64,000 nt of DNA, taken from contig NC_135785.1 in assembly GCF_051106095.1 (NCBI RefSeq), positions 183,503,045 through 183,567,044 of the forward strand. The letters are read 5' to 3'. The DNA is from Pogona vitticeps. Lineage: Eukaryota > Chordata > Lepidosauria > Squamata > Agamidae. The notes beneath the pieces are model-generated. The model was not told where the DNA came from. It ran no database searches and worked only from the letters and a program-made list of their open reading frames with translations. Shown here one piece after another: positions 60,565 through 64,000 of the stretch. A program made the translations under genes and the position numbers. The first letter of the stretch is position 1; every line of letters begins with the position of its first letter.

Positions 60565-61182
60565 CAGTGGTGCCTCATATAATGAGCGCCCCGTTTAACG
60601 ACGAATCCGCATAGCGATGCAGATTTTGCGATTGCATTGCGATGTTTCCTATGGGGAAAAATCGCTTTGCGATTTTTCCCCATAGGCCCCATTTCCCCCC
60701 AGCTGACCGGCGGGCGCTTCCGAGCGACCGCGGTGGAGACTTCCCCGGCGGGCACTTCGAAGCCTGCGCTGCCCAGCTGGGGGGCAAAGGCTTCAGAGCA
60801 ACCTCCGGGGAAGCCTCCACTGCACGCGCTCTGAAGCAAGCGCTGCCCAGCTGGGCCGCGCTTGCTTCCGAGCAACCTCCGGGGAAGCCTCCACTGCAGG
60901 GGCTCCGAACCTTCTCCCCCCAGCTGGGTGGTGCTGGCTTCGGTGCCGCCCAGCTGGGGGAAAATGGCCGCCTGCAGCGTTTTCGCGCCTCACTTACCGA
61001 GGGAGCAAAAATGGTGGCCGGATGAGGGATTCTTCGCTTACGGGTGAGTTTCTCCCCAATAGGAACGCATTAAACAGAGTTTAATGCGTTCCTTTGGATC
61101 CCCCCCCCCCCCACATAGCGAAGAATCTGGATAGCGACGTTAATCCTGGAACGGATTAACGTCGCTATGCGGGGCACCACTG
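60565..61182. mobile_element. Tigger-like MITE, copy 3 (long)
   Basis: The ends are cagtggtgcctcatataatg and tgcggggcaccactg. It is 618 bp, longer than the other two, with a GC-rich centre that holds internal duplications (gaagcctccactgca occurs twice, gcgctgcccagctggg occurs with variants). It is non-coding. Confidence 0.75.
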
Positions 61183-61184
61183 TA

Positions 61185-62051
<867 letters not shown>

Positions 62052-62974
62052 TAAATTAAAGCCAGCATACATTCAATTCTGAATCTTTATAAAGTCAGTT
62101 GTATCATTGGCAATGTTGGATGAACTCATTTTTCACTGTTGTAAAAAGAGCACAATTAAAAAACTTAAATAGGCCTGTGTGCGCGCGCTCGTGCAGATAC
62201 AAACACACACACAGGCAGAGAGGACAGCTCTGTAAATGGCCACTAGAACCAAATTCCAAACAATCCCTAACAAAAATATGTATCCTTACCAAGCATTATA
62301 ACTATAGTTACCGGTATGTAAGAAAAATAATCTGAGTATTTACTCCTGGAACAGATTAGATTTTTGTCAGAGGAATGGTTCTGGATATAAATCACATTCA
62401 AGAAAATAAAACAATTTAATGTATTTTAGATCAGCAGGTAATTTCTTGACCAATATCAGAAACTAGAACTGAACTTTCAGTTGTGCCTTGTGACAGAGAG
62501 AGGCCATCGTTCTAAGTGACCTTCGTTCTAAGTGACCTTCACTATGTTATTAATTTGTTATGATATTTTTGTGGCAGAAGTAGGTTTTTGTTACCTTTGA
62601 GCCTGGTGAAGCATCCTGGAAAACCCCTCTGGACTACACTTTGAAGATTTTTAGATTGAAGACATTTTGTATCCAAGATCTTGGACACTGTTGTACATAT
62701 TCTTCTGTTACTCAGCTCCGAATTCTAGCTTTAAACATTCTTGAATGTTTTTTTTCAAACCGTTAGCTACCTTTATGGAAATAAGGCTGCCAGATTCAGT
62801 AAAAATGCAATATTCTACTTGCTTTACTGTATGGCTGTTCAAATCAAATTTTAATTTTGGCTTTTTAAGTCATAACAGACAATGATGTACTGTAACACTT
62901 GGTTTTAGTTCAGCATAGCAAAGTTAACTTTTTAAGTTCATTTAATAATTTAACACAGTTTTTCCATATTCCTC

Positions 62975-63215
62975 GTGGCACAGTGGTTAAACTGCAGTGA
63001 AAACTGCTCACAACCTGAGTTCAAACCCAGTGGATTCAGGTAGCTGGCTCAAGGTTGACTCCGCCTTCCATGCTCTCGAGGTTGGTAAATTGCGTACCCA
63101 GCTCTGTAAATTAAGTACCCAGTTTGTTGTGGGGGCAGCGTAAGCCTGCATAATTAAACTGTAAACCATCCTCAGAGTGGTTTAAGCACTGCAGGGCAGT
63201 ATCTAAGCAGAACAC
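62975..63215 (+). mobile_element. tRNA-derived SINE of squamate type
   Basis: The order is cctcgtggcacagtggttaa, cacaacctgagttcaaaccc (B-box region), aggtagctggctcaaggttg, ccttccatgctctcgaggtt and agtacccagtttgttgtggg. I know this order from SINEs that are abundant in lizards. It lies just before OFD1 exon 3. Confidence 0.8.
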
Positions 63216-63243
63216 TTCTATACTATGTTGTTCTTTTTGCCAG

Positions 63244-63444
63244 ACTCAGCTTCGAAACCAACTCATACATGAGCTGAGGAATCCAGTTTTAAGTGGAGAA
63301 GTTCAGCCACAAGCTGTTTATAGTGAATGCAGTTCACTGGTAATTGGTGCTTCAAACAGTCTGGTTGCAGATCACCTGCGCAGATGTGGCTATGAATACT
63401 CACTGTCAGTCTTCTATCCAGAAAGTGGGTTGGAAAAGGATAAG
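63244..63444 (+). CDS. OFD1: OFD1, second recognised coding exon (LisH region)
   Basis: The exon has 67 codons between tttttgccag and the strong donor gtaagt. It reads [20 protein letters not shown], then [20 protein letters not shown] and [14 protein letters not shown]. The second half is the LisH motif of OFD1, which mediates dimerisation and centriole localisation. Nothing is broken. The remaining exons, including the long coiled coils, are beyond the right edge. Confidence 0.95.
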
Positions 63445-63525
63445 GTAAGTACCTGTCTCTTCTGAGAGATTTGCACTCTGAATATTTTTATGTATGCATG
63501 TCTGTATTCATCTATTCATTGCATT

Positions 63526-63774
63526 TATTGTTTTTTTCCGTGTATAAGATGATACTTTTGTTTAAAATCTTTAGACTAAAAATTGAGGGTCATCTTATAC
63601 AGGAGAGAACTCAAAGTGGAGGGGAAAGCAGGGATCAAAACGATCCTGCAGTGCTTTGGTGCCTGCTTTCCCCTCCTTTTGCTAAGTCGTGCTTAGATTT
63701 CTTAATTTTGGGTTAGAAAAGTGGGTGTGGGTGTCTTATATATGGGGGCATCTTATACACGGAAAAATACGGTA
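63526..63774. mobile_element. MITE with taccgtatttttcc ends, copy 3
   Basis: The right end (cacggaaaaatacggta) is well preserved and the left end (ttttttccgtgtataagatg) is slightly changed. It shares the agcagggatcaaaacgatcc core with copies 1 and 2. Confidence 0.75.
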
Positions 63775-63775
63775 T

Positions 63776-63990
63776 ATACTGCCCATCTAGTGTCATGCCA
63801 GTATTCTGGGTGGTTTACAATAGTTAAAAGCACGCGCGCACACAAATTAAAACACACACACAAATAATAATAAGAAAAAAGTCTCAAAGCAACAGCCAAA
63901 CCAAATGCATAATTGTGTGTAATGGGTCGAAAAGTCGTGAGGCGGATGTTTCTGAAATCTGCTTTAAATAGCATGGTTTTAACTAATGTT
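63776..63990 (-). mobile_element. LINE 3' end fragment
   Basis: The minus strand has ttgtaaaccacccagaatac and gggcagtata, which is the 3' end of a CR1/L2 LINE. A short CA run lies at 63830-63865. Confidence 0.55.
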
Positions 63991-64000
63991 ATAGCTCATT

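Overview
The window looks like a chromosome segment from a squamate reptile, most likely a lizard. Its repeats are those typical of squamates: CR1 and BovB/RTE LINEs, tRNA-derived SINEs, Tigger-like and hAT-like MITEs, and many A+T-rich LINE tails. The genes follow the vertebrate block known from human Xp22.2: EGFL6 (last exons, +), TCEANC (+), RAB9A (+), TRAPPC2 (-) and OFD1 (first exons, +). All assignments come from reading the translated sequence; nothing was searched.

Layout. 1-3.9 kb: the last two coding exons of EGFL6 and its poly(A) signal. 4-11.5 kb: repeat-rich intergenic DNA with SINEs, a LINE tail, MITEs, a perfect 138-bp palindrome and two microsatellites. 11.6-11.95 kb: a CpG island that is probably the TCEANC promoter and first exon. 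12.2-31.1 kb: one very large, apparently complete DNA transposon. 31.1-35.3 kb: the rest of the TCEANC intron and its single coding exon. 38.3-51.5 kb: RAB9A, with a CpG-island first exon, a possible 36-bp non-coding exon, an intron full of LINEs, and an intact one-exon CDS. 53.6-57.7 kb: TRAPPC2, complete (140 aa, four coding exons), including a minor-spliceosome AT-AC intron. 57.6-58.2 kb: a CpG-rich head-to-head promoter shared with OFD1. 61.9-63.4 kb: the first OFD1 exons, with the gene running off the right edge.

The main discovery candidate is the 18,918-bp element at 12222-31139. A perfect 9-bp direct repeat (gacaaaagt) flanks it, and its ends are perfect 87-bp inverted repeats. Each end is extended inward by a tandem array of the same 93-bp unit, in opposite orientations: exactly 40 units on the left and about 70 on the right. 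The arrays make up a little over half of the element. The 8.4-kb core holds one two-exon gene on the minus strand with a predicted 1,024-aa product: a possible WRKY-GCM1/FLYWCH-like N-terminus, a MULE-type DDE transposase core, a SWIM zinc finger, a Ulp1 (C48) SUMO-protease domain with all catalytic residues, and a C4HC3 PHD finger. The octamer GGGATGAT occurs twice in nearly every array unit and again in the terminal repeats, so the arrays could be large platforms of transposase-binding sites. The intact ORF, perfect TSD and perfect TIRs point to recent insertion. The element probably sits in the first intron of TCEANC, a few hundred bases from its promoter.

The core also carries foldback MITEs whose ends differ from the other MITEs in this window. 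They resemble repeats I associate with frog genomes, so horizontal arrival from an amphibian is a testable but unproven idea.
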